Of a stretch of DNA of 64,000 bases, positions 44,001 to 53,790 are shown piece after piece. The notes below the pieces were generated by a model. It did not search any database and was not told the origin of the DNA. It was given only the letters and a program-made list of their open reading frames with translations. Both the position numbers and the translations under genes were made by a program. The stretch lies in contig JAZGTN010000015.1 in assembly GCA_037783415.1 (NCBI GenBank), positions 7,637,001 through 7,701,000 on the forward strand, in the 5' to 3' direction. The stretch comes from Leptasterias polaris. Its lineage: Eukaryota > Echinodermata > Asteroidea > Forcipulatida > Asteriidae. Each line of letters opens with the position of its first letter. Positions within the stretch are counted from its first letter, which is position 1.

Positions 44001-47000
44001 AAACAGGGTTACCCCCTTCACAGTCCGTTAGGATGTAGGCATAAGTATCATCCACTAGGAGCCTGGCTGGTTGAGCAGAATGCACCACCTTCCCAACTTT
44101 TTACAAAGCAATTATGGTTAAGTACCTTGCTCAAGGGCACAAGTGTCATAACCGGGTATCGAACCCGCACTCTACCGCTAACAACACCAGGGCCCAATTT
44201 CATACAGCTGCTTAATAAGCAGAAAATATTGCTGAACAATTTGTTGCTTAGCAGAAATGAGCAGGATACCAGTCACAAAATGTACATAAGTCATGGTAGT
44301 TTGCCTGTAATCTTATTCTGGTAAGCATAATTTTGATGTGCTTAGCCACTTTTTGTGCTTAAGCAGCTCTATGAAATTGGGCCAAGGGCTTGGGTCCGCT
44401 GAACTAGATCGCTCGGCCATGACACGCCATAAATCAGTCGATATCGATCCGCTAAAGTCAATAATCCACACACCTACGGGATCGAGAAAGGGAAAGCGGT
44501 TGGCTCTACGTACTTATTTTTTCGCTCGATCCCAGCATGCGCATTGGGTCATTCCTCCTGACCTAATAACTCCCGGTCACCTCTTCCTGTTTTTACGAAA
44601 GATTCGACTATCAATAATAATGTAGCTCCGTTTTGTAAATTCATTGCAAATAATTATATTGCCGTTCTTTGTAGTGTACTAAAATAGGGCTTGATTGCAG
44701 CATTATTCGTACTTAACTCTTCGTAAGATCGTTTACATTAACCACGGGGCTTCATCGTGTGTGGAAATGTTGTGATTTTGCGCATTGCGAAGACTGCAGT
44801 ACAGTCGTTCCCATCATGCATCACTGCATTCTTATCACTCGCAAGCTCTTCGGGGCGCGATTTTTTTTTCCCCAGCGCGGTAAAGGCCATTCTGTGCATT
44901 CTCACTGGGATCCGTGCGTGCCAAGCTTCATTACAATATCAACTAGCACCTGCACAGAATGGCCTTTACCGCGCTGGGAAAAAAAAATTCGCCTTCGGGG
45001 CCCTATTTCATGGCTCTGCTTACCGCCGAATTATGCGCTTGCGATCACCATTCTCCGCTTACCGAGCAAGCGCCGAATTTCTGCGCTAGCTGTGTAAGCG
45101 TAGAATGCCTACGCAAGCGCACAAGCAAAAATGCCACGCTAACCCCCTGAAATACGCTTGACGTAAGCGCGGAAATCCCTGCTTCCGTATGCGCCGATTC
45201 TTTGCTTACGACGGTTAGCAGAGCCATGAAATTGGGCCCAGCCCATCCCAGCGTTCTTGGATGAGATCGATGGCGCCAAGCGAGACTTATTCTGATCTTC
45301 TCGAGCTTATGATGTAAGCTGATGGTTGACCCGAGTCAGCCACTACACCTTGCCAGTGACTGGAAGGCACTAAAATGCACACCCATGTAGCCGTTCGGAC
45401 ATTTTCGCTGTATTCATAAAGAAGGCGCTAGATAGATCCTGTTAATGTATAATGAAGCCGAGAGTACACGAAAAGTTCCGAGCGCACTCGAAAATGTCAG
45501 AAACTATGCTGGTGTTAGTATTTGGGGAATTCCCTCGTGAATCGGGGAAATGGATGCAGACCTTGGATTAGTGACGTCACAAAGGATGAAGAGGAGAAGT
45601 GATGTTCAAATTGTTGTGGGATAGTTTTCATTAATGATTTCCTTAATATTCCATTCAAAATATGAATATTTCTTTCGCAGGTTTGGAGACTGATCCGTGG
45701 TGGAGAGTTAATCTTCAAGAAACGCACTGCATCAGTAAAGTGGTTTTGTACAACCGTGCTGATTGCTGCAGTAAGTATTCCCGTCATTTCATGTTATTTC
45801 ATGTTGCTGCATTCTTCTTTGCCTCTTCAGTTGAATCCGTCTTTCAATTTCACTAATATAGCGAATATAGCAAATTTATATAGCACTATATTCCATTGAA
45901 CTTAAACAGCCACTTAAGCGAAAACATTTTAACGGGAAAGCTATTTAAACTTGTTTACAATGTGTTTGTTTATCATTTAAATGTAATTTTGATATTTGTA
46001 CACTTCTGGGTTTTTTTCTGTTCGTAATTTATGGATCAAAGAATTAGGCCCCAACCTCAAGGTTTTGAAAAACTAGACACACTTCTGCCGTTGACGGCGT
46101 GCGTCAAAACTCAAAAGGACAATACTTTGACGTTTGTGTGGAATGTTGCTTTGTTAAACCTCCATGATGGAACAAAGAGACTAATATACAAAACATAACT
46201 CCAACATGACGGCGTTAGTGATGACATAACGTGACTTGTCGCCGATTTGTCTGAAAAGCATCGGAGAAGGGTATTTAAAATGTTTGTTATTTACACAATT
46301 AAAATCTAATTAACATCATGTGAACTCAAATTCCTTATTGATTAAAAACATCTTCAATGAATTTCAGCCCCCCAAAAAATTGTTGTCGTTTTCGTTTGAG
46401 TAGGTCTTAAAATAGATGAGGCTCTATTTTAGCCAATTCGATGAGCACAGTGATGTTAGGCGCAACTGAATTATCATGCGAAACGCTGCGGCGATTTTGA
46501 ATGCTGTTCGAGTACATTGTTATACCTGATACAGACCTTAGCGGCCACGAGCAGCTTGTACCAAAATGCCCGTAGCGGCCGCAAACGGCTGCGAGGTTTA
46601 ACCTCACATAAAGAGGTCAAAGTAAAGGTCATGTCCGGGTATGAAATTTTCCAATGTAGTATGTTAAAGGGACACGTTGCCTTGGATCGGGCGAGTTGGT
46701 CTATGAAAAGCGATTAAAACCGTTTGTTATGAAATGCATATGGTTATAGAATGATGTTTTAAAAGTATACTATAATGATCCACACAAATATATGCCTCGA
46801 AATTGCGCGGTTTTCATTTTACATCGTGAACTAACACGGCACGCCATTTTGTAGAGCCAAATTTTTGACTCCACAAAATGTCGCAAAGTAAAAGGAAAAC
46901 CACGCAATTTCGAGGCATACTTGTGTGGATCATTATGTTCTACTTTTAAAACATCTTTCTAACCATATGCATTTTATAACAAACGGTTACAAACGCTTTT

Positions 47001-50000
47001 CATTGACCAACTCGCCCAATCCAAGGCAACGTGTCCCTTTAACATAGGATCCCAATTTGTGAACACTAAACTAACTTTTCTGTTCTTTGTTATTTCTGTT
47101 GACAATTTTACTGACGAAATTTGATAAAAAATATGAACAATATTAGCAATGTTTGGGTGTTTTGTGATAATGATACAGATGGTGAATGGTCTCTAAAGGG
47201 TATTGAATGGTTATCTTTTGTAATCCCTTGACACACACACAAAATACTGTCACATTAAGTGAAATTTGATGACTGTTTGTGGAGCTTAGAAGTAGAATAA
47301 CGAGACGTTTAAATTAGCAACTTATTTGCCTGAAATGACCGGGAAAACCTATATAAATACATAAATATCGATTGAAATCATTCAGTATTAAGACTGTGCT
47401 AGTCGCCCTTTAAAAAAAAAGTTTTCGTGTACTCTCAATTTGAATGCAACGGAACTTTTCAAAGTGACTGACAATGAAGCCAAAAGGTCAAAGAACATAA
47501 ACACGAGATACGTGTATAGATACGTGTGTAGTCGGATTAGATGTTGTTATTGTATTTCAAATTCATTTCATTAGGCGAACGTTTATCGCATGCCGTCGTG
47601 AGAGCAGGAACGAGTACAGACATAAAAGCTAATGCTCAGTGTGGATCATCGATAACCAAGGCCCAAGCCGAGATTCCCGGTGGAGTTCTGGCCGTATACT
47701 GCGGACCACCTTTGAAGGCGCGTTACGTCAGTGTTGACATACCAAATAGAAAAGACTATTTGCAACTACGTGAAGTAGAGATCTACGAACTTGACGTCAA
47801 CCCGTGTGAAAGTGATGAACGTTAGTATACCAGTTATTATAATGCTTGTGGATTTCCACTTAATGACTTGGGAAAGTAATGGATATACAGTACTTAACAC
47901 ACATTAGTATTGTAAGGTAAAACACAAGTTAGAATAATCAACCTTCATTAACTACTTGATGTTCTAAGAGTCAGTGGAAATTGAATGAAAAGCAATTCTT
48001 ACACTAAAGTCACAATGCGCTTAATGTTAACCTAAACTTGAAATAATTACTTTTCGATTTCTGAACAGGCGATTTGTCTATAATCGGTAAACCAACGGAG
48101 CAAAGTTCTTACTTAGACAAAAGGTACACACCGGATAAAGCTGCAGATGGAAACCTGGATACGCAGCTGTCGCCAAACTTTATCTGTACACACACGCGTA
48201 AGTCGGACAAAAATAAACTAGTCAGCGTGGGTAAAAAGTTTAACCAACTGAGAATGGATAAGTCACTCAGCCCTGTGCAATTGCTTACTCAATATTGAGT
48301 AAAAACAGTGTTTACCCCAGAAACAACCATATCCCCTTCATGACACAAAAGTTGGGTAAATCTTACCCAAGCCAAAGTTTACCCATGTTTGTGTAAAGTT
48401 GTTACCAAGATATTGAGTAATTTTGTTTTACCCGACACCGTTGTGCTAATCTCTTCCCCTTTAAAGTTGTGTCATTTTCAGCAAGGTACTAGGTAAACAA
48501 AAACTACAGTGCGGGGGTGGGGGGGGGGGGGGGGTGCGGTGGGGTAGCAAAACAAACACTAATCCTAGTAGTGTACGTCATCCAGATAAACCTGGGTCAA
48601 AGGTTATCGAAAAATAGGTGTTTGGTTGGTGAAAACAAACATTACAAACATTCTTGCGAGCAGACTTAATAATCTCTTCTTAAAAGCAGTGTCGGCTCTG
48701 AAAAGAGCCGGTTGGTTTTGTCACACCTTTTACACTGTAATTAAATATTGGGTGACATTATATTGACGGTTCAAACCGTCAGTGACGAAATCCCGGTGTT
48801 GCAAAGTCAATGAAGCTTCAACAATCTATGGCTGAATTCCTGGTTCATAAAGCATAACTCTTTTCAACAGACTGTTGTTTCTCGAACAGAATAACTACCA
48901 TAATGCCAAATTCCCTCTTGCAACTTTGGATACATCAAATCCCTGCTGCATCAGCATTACGTCCACCCCATCCATCTTTGATTGTGATTTGTGCCTGCGA
49001 CTTAATACTATACACGCGTGTATATTACACATTATTGCATCAAAAATGTTTCAATGTGGAACAGTTTACCTAATTTTCAGTTACTTCTTATATCCACTTG
49101 TTGTGCGACAGGTACACCACGTTAGGTTCTAAAATTTAGTTTTACCCACTTCTTGGGTGATTTGAACCTCGGTGTTAAGATTTTCGATTTCCTACCAAGT
49201 TTGGGGTAATGTATTACCTTTTCTTTGTGTATTAAGCTTTACACAAGTGAGGGGTACGACAAAGAGGTCGTTTTACCCAATATTTACCAAATTTCAAACA
49301 CCATTTGTACCCAGCAGTTTTACACAGCAAAATTTTACAAAATGTTACACTTTTTTTAAAGAGTTTATTGACGGTTTAAACTGTCAATGATGACGAAACC
49401 TCCGTTGCAAAGTAAATGAAGCTCCAGCAAGTTGCTGGCAGCAACCCATGGCTTCCTTGTTCATTAAGCCTAACTCTTTTCAACAGACTGTAGTTTCTCG
49501 AACAGACTAACTACCATTAAGCCAAATTTTCTCTTACAACTTTTGATACATCAACTTCCTGCAGTATCATCATTTATACGTCCCCCCATCCATCTTTGAT
49601 TGTGATTTGTGCCTGCGACATGCTATGAACGCATATACGTAGGCTTTAGTGTCAATTTTTGTAAAAGAACTGGAGACGGAGGTTAGGTTAGAGTGGACTG
49701 ATGTAATTTGTTTACTCTGATTTTTATGTTTTGTTGTTGTTTTATGTAATAAACAGAGGTAGAGGATGATCCTTGGTGGCTGGTGGACCTTGAAGATGAA
49801 CACTGCATCAGCAGAGTTGTCGTTCTCAATCGCGGGGATTGTTGTAGTAAGTATTCAACACACTGATTGATTAATAATGGATAACTGTATGTTTCAACAA
49901 TAAACCATTTCTCTCTTATTATTTTGTTCATCAATATCACCAGGTGAGCGTTTGACGAATGCTATTGTTCGCGCGGGTACCAGTACCAACATTCATGCCA

Positions 50001-50248
50001 ATCCCCAGTGCGGTGATGTAGTCAGCCTTAATATGGCAGCACCGCTCGGAGGCACAATTGAGTTCGTATGCGACCCACCGTTGGTGGCGCGTTTCATTAG
50101 TGTCGACATACCCTCTGACACGCCTTCGTATCTGCAGTTGTGTGAAGTGACGGTGAAGGAGCTCGTCACAGAGGACGCGTGCCGTGAACCAGAACCGATA
50201 GTCGAAGAAGAGCCACAGAAACCTGTAGAAAATCTTATCCCAAAGAAG
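34975..50248 (+). CDS. Secreted lectin with three FTP (F-type lectin) modules, eleven exons
   Basis: Exons 34975-35031, 37544-37607, 38486-38593, 40940-41029, 42147-42389, 43477-43602, 45681-45770, 47575-47820, 48069-48197, 49757-49846 and 49944-50248 join in frame to 1,548 nt (516 residues). Exon 1 is a signal peptide (MKVFVFLAAIGLVTVQVIE). Exon 2 is an acidic linker (QDDLDWDGLGEADG). Three modules follow at about 41-187, 188-341 and 342-500, each coded by three exons. Each has an EQSS...KA.DG start, a PWW/PFW strand and the NRxDCCSxRL motif that carries the RxDx4R sugar-contact pattern of F-type lectins. F-type lectins bind fucose-bearing glycans and often act in innate recognition. A Glu/Pro-rich tail (EPEPIVEEEPQKP) ends exon 11. 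The 3' end is uncertain: without splicing at 50249 the frame adds 18 residues and stops at 50305. Confidence 0.82.
35339..36351. mobile_element. hAT-type non-autonomous element with 8-bp target duplication
   Basis: Terminal inverted repeats CAACGGCGCACCCA and TGGGTGCGCCGTTG (14 bp, perfect). CCCAACAA flanks both ends (35331-35338 and 36352-36359), an exact 8-bp target duplication as made by hAT transposases. Inside are a long poly-G run followed by 'cccccccccccc', and a GC-rich block near 36215-36300 with nested 'ggggcttcgcccc' hairpins. No transposase frame. It lies in intron 1 of the lectin gene. Confidence 0.8.
36900..37262 (+). repeat. GGCTTGGGCT-type repeat block in lectin intron 1
   Basis: Units close to 'aaacctcggcttgggctcg', 'gctttggct..cgttaataa' and 'ggacgtgcacaaaatctac' repeat with a period of about 70-110 bp. 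The same units recur at 39700-39995. Confidence 0.65.
37544..37607 (+). CDS. FTP lectin exon 2: acidic linker
   Basis: 64 nt between 'taaacag' and gtacgt; phase 0 in, phase 1 out. Encodes AQDDLDWDGLGEADGSLYKLT. It gives a short, negatively charged N-terminus after signal cleavage. Confidence 0.6.
37620..37805 (+). mobile_element. tRNA-derived SINE
   Basis: A-box-like 'gttggcacagtggtt' and B-box 'aggttcgattcccgg' lie 40 bp apart, followed by a tRNA-unrelated body ('ttgcatgggtggatatgggt', 'cctcccacgtagcgctgaga'). It sits just after the donor of lectin exon 2. It is not a functional tRNA: there is no acceptor stem pairing. Confidence 0.6.
38486..42389 (+). CDS. FTP lectin module 1 (exons 3-5)
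   Basis: Exons 38486-38593, 40940-41029 and 42147-42389, joined by phase-1 introns. The module reads IVGFNTEQSSTYGD and AVDGD, then RPFWTVLLKEEHCIGKVTLF, NRKDCCSKRL, a Cys-bearing loop, and YCDPPLLASEVNV with LQLQEV at the end. NRKDCCSKR keeps RxDx4R. A SHT sequence supplies a His 26 residues before that Arg. Confidence 0.8.
39700..39995 (+). repeat. GGCTTGGGCT-type repeat block in lectin module-1 intron
   Basis: About four units of 'ttttccaaacctcggcttgg', 'gctgtggctttggctccgta' and 'cacaaaatc'. Same family as 36900-37262; both blocks are inside the lectin gene. Confidence 0.7.
40105..40280 (+). mobile_element. LINE ORF2 C-terminal fragment
   Basis: One frame reads RTVNSAGDNAFTNAAPGM, which matches the GDRAFSVAAPxLWN stretch near the end of CR1/L2-type LINE proteins. 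After a frameshift it continues as TIQSFRKHLKNTYFQLKYS. An old 5'-truncated insertion in a lectin intron. Confidence 0.5.
42530..42805 (+). mobile_element. tRNA-derived SINE, same family as 24095-24271
   Basis: Contains 'gctaattggtagagcactgg' (A-box-like) and 'gtcgcaggttcaaatcctgc' (B-box), then a T-rich tail with 'cgcaccccaacatttgtag'. The tRNA-like head is good enough to be mistaken for a tRNA gene, but the acceptor stem does not close and the flanks match the other SINE copy. Confidence 0.6.
43477..47820 (+). CDS. FTP lectin module 2 (exons 6-8)
   Basis: Exons 43477-43602, 45681-45770 and 47575-47820, phase 1 throughout. Reads LSILSDPTEQSSGYDD and KAADG, then DPWWRVNLQETHCISKVVLY, NRADCCSERL, and YCGPPLKARYVSVDIPN with LQLREVEIYEL. 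Keeps RxDx4R and the SHT His at the same spacing as module 1. Confidence 0.82.
43880..44440 (-). mobile_element. SINE-like repeat split by a foldback insertion
   Basis: Outer parts 43880-44189 and about 44390-44440 match the repeat at 17410-17635. A minus-strand B-box-like sequence is the complement of 'ccgggtatcgaacccgca' at 44153. The inner 44191-44387 is a foldback with ends 'ggcccaatttcata' and 'tatgaaattgggcc'. Confidence 0.6.
44191..44387. mobile_element. GGCCCAATTTCAT foldback element (MITE)
   Basis: Ends 'ggcccaatttcata' and 'tatgaaattgggcc' are inverted, as are the inner 'cagctgcttaataagca' and 'tgcttaagcagct'. About 197 bp. Related to 44998-45238 and the remnant near 20248. Confidence 0.7.
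44849..45001. repeat. Palindromic element, TTTACCGCGCTGGG family
   Basis: 'ccccagcgcggtaaaggcca' with 'ttctgtgca' on the left is inverted as 'tgcacagaa' with 'tggcctttaccgcgctggga' on the right, around a short centre. It abuts the next foldback element. Confidence 0.75.
44998..45238. mobile_element. GGGCCC foldback element (MITE)
   Basis: Left end 'gggccctatttcatggctct' plus 'gcttaccg'; right end 'cggttagc' plus 'agagccatgaaattgggccc'. About 240 bp, with several internal GCGC-rich half-palindromes. Confidence 0.75.
46664..47042. mobile_element. TTAA-flanked MITE, 379 bp
   Basis: TTAA borders both ends. Terminal repeats 'agggacacgttgccttggat' and 'atccaaggcaacgtgtccct' are followed by long inner complementarity over almost the whole element ('cctcgaaattgcg' against 'cgcaatttcgagg'), so it is a full foldback. 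TTAA targets fit piggyBac or Kolobok transposases. Located in lectin intron 7. Confidence 0.8.
48069..50248 (+). CDS. FTP lectin module 3 and C-terminal tail (exons 9-11)
   Basis: Exons 48069-48197, 49757-49846 and 49944-50248. Reads LSIIGKPTEQSSYLD and KAADGN, then DPWWLVDLEDEHCISRVVVL, NRGDCCSERL, and VCDPPLVARFISVDIPS with LQLCEVTVKEL. Keeps RxDx4R (here RGD) and a THT His. The tail after DACREPEP is Glu/Pro-rich. Exon 11 is longer than its counterparts (305 nt versus 243 and 246) because of this tail. Confidence 0.82.
48485..48540 (+). repeat. Poly-G run in lectin intron
   Basis: A G run of about 17 bases within 'gtgcgggggtggggg...gtgcggtgggg'. Length is likely to vary and may be poorly resolved. 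Confidence 0.7.
48763..49621 (+). repeat. Direct duplication of about 250 bp in lectin intron
   Basis: 48763-49003 and 49367-49621 share 'ttgacggtt.aaac.gtca', 'taactcttttcaacagactg', 'tttctcgaacaga' and 'catctttgattgtgatttgt'. The interval contains foldback-like TTTACCCA motifs. Confidence 0.7.
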
Positions 50249-51730
50249 GTAGGTAGTGGTGGGACAAAGATTCGAAATGAAGTTCCACATGGAATGGGTC
50301 CCTAAGCTTGTATTTAACGGTCGTTAACGTGATCCCAAACCACACCTGACAGAAGAAATACTGTTTAAAAGGGTTTCAATCGTCTCACGTTTCAGCCCAC
50401 TATAAACATGCTTTTATTTGAGTTGGTTCTGAGGTTTTTCGTTTTTCTTGCACTGTCGCCAAGTAGCTCGATATAATGCAGTATATGCCTCCGTAGCATT
50501 ATACGGTGTGTTATCCTATGTACGTACAGTAGATACAGTATACGGGTAGCCATTTATAGTATTCAAATAATCATATAAAGTTACCACAATATTCATTATA
50601 GTGCCTCTTGAAATAAACTACACATTTAAATAGTAGTTTAATATATAATTACCACAGTTACTCAAGACTGCAAGTTATACATCAGTAGTGCATGCCCAGT
50701 GACAAGAACTGCAACACAAATCATGCAGTAGCTTTTAATACACATAACAGTATGTTCAAATAATTATTCAGTGTACCTATGACGTTGTAGTTTACGCAGT
50801 ATAGTACAGCAGATAGGAGGATTGTGCCTTTGGTGATACAAGCTTGGCATTAGGTACATAGTCAGAATATATCATGAGAAAGATATTCGGCTATTTGGCT
50901 ATAGGGCCATCGAAGATTTGTCTTTTTAACAAAACATTAGTGAAATAACGAGCAATTTCAATATGGTCAAAATTGCCATCATTGCTTGTTTTTATTGTGC
51001 CTATATTATTTGTTCAAATGACATTTCTGCAATGCCTCTATAGCTAAATGCCTTTCTCATGACATACCCCAACTGTCTGTCAATGTCCATGCTTGTATCA
51101 TAAAAAGTTCAATTTCCTCAATATTTCCCCTATGTGCCCACTACACTAGCAGACCGTTGAAGACCGAGTGTCTATTTCGTTTGATTGGATCATGGTATCT
51201 AAGTAGCAGTTAGCTACGTTAGCCAATGGCTTCACATTGAATTTGATTGTTGATGAGATGCAACGGTAACGTCAATATCCTGATACGGTATTCCTGCTGG
51301 TAGTCTTGTATAATACTATCCCATTATTCTCATATTGTTTAGATGCAGTATTTCCCTGTGTATACATTTATTGATTAAAGTCCAAAACAGCATCCGGTAA
51401 CTTTCTATAGTATCAGTAATAAGTGAAGCCAGGTTCGCCAAGTGTGGTGTCGCAGTAACCATGTGGTATCGCATTAGCCTTATACCGTGTCCCATAGCCT
51501 ATTCACAGGAGCTTACAAAACAGGGTGCGTTTTTTGTACTAGCCACCATTAGAGGGCGCTACATTGACTGTTTGGGAGGCTGACTCAGAAGGACTGGGCA
51601 AGTCTATAAATCTGGATCGTTTTGATCCAGATGTTCGTGTGATACAGATATCTCTTCTCCAGTAATTCGTGTTGCGGACAGTAATTCGTGTTGCGATATC
51701 GCACCACGTTAAACAAAATGAACGTCGCCA
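50249..51730. other. Region after lectin exon 11; no firm gene
   Basis: A possible terminal lectin exon at 50396-50476 follows the acceptor 'ctcacgtttcag' and would add PTINMLLFELVLRFFVFLALSP and then a stop, a hydrophobic C-terminus. Otherwise only degenerate 'cagta' repeats and AT-rich sequence are seen. Confidence 0.3.
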
Positions 51731-51734
51731 ATCA

Positions 51735-52269
51735 AGACTACCTGTGTACCGGAGATTTACACTCGTGTTTAGCCACGAAAAGAGGAGAATCGAACGCTGT
51801 GGTGTTTTTGCTTGGCACTGTGGGAAAATTAAAGGTCAAACGTTTTTGCGTAGTGGCGGGACTTCAACAAGTGTAAAACAGACTGCTCCGTCGTCTGCTC
51901 AATTGGAAATTGTCGATGTCAGTGAAGACACAATTTGATTATAGAATATAACATTCAGAACTTGCACACAACCACTATCTGGTTTTTTTTCTGGATATAC
52001 ATTTCCTTTCCATTGGCCATAATTGTTTCATGACGATAAATCTGTGTATTAATTTGTAATAACCCTAACCCTTCAAATTCAACTTGTCCCCTGCCATCTT
52101 AATAGTATGATACGTCATCAAACCTAAGCATCCACCAGGGACCCGTTTGTGAGCTGGGGTTGTGGTGGCTTTATAACACCCGGGGCAGACACGAGTATCA
52201 TGTAATCATGACAAACCGAACGCTCTCGTGTAAGTTTTACTTACACGTGTATAAGCTTATTGAACGCAC
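51735..52269. mobile_element. GGGTGCGTTCGATTAGC foldback element, older copy
   Basis: Matches the element at 52466-52984 throughout ('gtgtaccgg.gattta', 'cttggcactgtgggaaaatt', 'ggtcaaacgtttttgcgtag', 'cggggcagacacgagtatca'). Its right end 'attgaacgcaccca' is clear; the left end has decayed. Confidence 0.65.
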
Positions 52270-53790
52270 CCACAGTGTCACAGTAGCCAATGTTGTACGC
52301 AGTAACCTCATATCATAGCCTAATGTGGTATTGTAGTAGCCTGCGTAGTATTCTAATATGTATGACAGTAAACATTGATGTATCGCAGTAGCCTCATTAT
52401 GATTTTCCAATGTTATAGCATAATCTGGTATCGAAGAAGCCTAATATGGTCTGGCAGTATAGCCAATGGGTGCGTTCGATTAGCTTCCCGTGTGTACCGG
52501 GGATTTAAACTCGTGTTAGCCACGCAACGAGGTTAATCGAACCCTGTGGTGTTTTCGCTTGGCACTCTGGGAAAATTAAGGTCAAACGTTTTTGCGTAGC
52601 GGCAGAACTTACAAATTTAGTGTAAGTTCCATCGTCTGCTCACTTGGAAAATGTCGATGTCCGTAACGACACAATTTAATTATAAATTATAAAATAACTT
52701 GCACACAGTCACCATCTGTTTGTTTTCCTTTCCATTTCACATAATTTGTTTCATGACGATAAATCTGTTACCCTTTGTGTACTTTTGTACCCACGTCAAA
52801 TTCAACTTGTCCCCGCCATCTTGGTATAATACGTCATTACACCTGGGCATTCACCAGAGACCCGCTCGCGAGCTGGGGTTGTGGTGGCTTACACCCGGGG
52901 CAGACACGAGTATCACGTGATGGCTAACCGAACGCTCTCGTGTAAGTTTTAGTTACACGTGTAAGCTAATCGAACGCACCCAATGTTACATCGCAGGCTA
53001 CAGCTGTATATGGTATCCTAGTAGCCTAATTTGGTGTGGTACTAGCCTAATATGGGGTGACCTCAGCAAATGTTGTATTGAAGGTTATAGCTCCCTACCA
53101 GTAATGTGGTATCACAGTAGCCAAATTATGGACATTTGCCATTGTTGTATTGCAGTAGCCTCATACGATATTCTATAGCCTAATGATTGTAGTTGTCTAA
53201 TGTGGTATCTCACTAGCCTAGTGTGGCAAGACACAAATGTTGTATCGCAGTAGGCTCTATGCTCAAATATAGATTAGCTAATGTGGTATTACAGTAGCCC
53301 ATTGTGGTATCACAGTAGCCTATTGTGGTACCACAGAAAAGTGGTATAAAAGTAGCCGGTTGTTATCAAAGTAGCTTAATGTGGTACCAAAATAGCCTAA
53401 TATGATATCAGGTAGCCTAATGTGGTATCACAGTATAGCCCACTGTGTTACCGCAGTATATAGCCTAATGTGGTACAACAGTAGCATATTACTATTAGCG
53501 GTATCACATAAGCCTATCCGTGGTATCAAAGTAGCCTATGTGTGGTACATCACAGTATAGCCCACTGTGTTACCACAGTATATAGCCTAATGTGGTACCT
53601 CAGTAGCATATTAGCGGTATCACAGAAGCCTATCCGTGGTATCACAGTAGCCTAATGTCGTATAGCCTATTAAAAGTTGCATCATAGTAGCCTAATTGTA
53701 TCCCAGTATTGCAGCCTGGTTTTCTGACAGACTACCGTATCCCAGTAGCCTGTACGGTATCCAAGTAATCGTCGTCATTTATCCAAGGCT
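52270..53790 (+). repeat. Degenerate GTGGTATCACAGTAGCCTAAT array
   Basis: Units near 'gtggtatcacagtagcctaat', roughly 20-25 bp, repeat irregularly. The array is split by the foldback element at 52466-52984. A longer local period of about 110 bp is visible where 'cccactgtgttaccacagta' occurs at 53439 and 53560. Dispersed units extend back to about 51400. Confidence 0.75.
52466..52984. mobile_element. GGGTGCGTTCGATTAGC foldback element, younger copy
   Basis: Ends 'tgggtgcgttcgattagctt' and 'aagctaatcgaacgcaccca' (the right end is near-exact) are inverted. About 519 bp, no transposase. The element interrupts the minisatellite. A clear target duplication was not found. Confidence 0.7.

Noticed and set aside
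52270..53790. CRISPR-like array
   Set aside because: Units are degenerate and adjacent, without regular unique spacers, and the genome is eukaryotic; it is a minisatellite.
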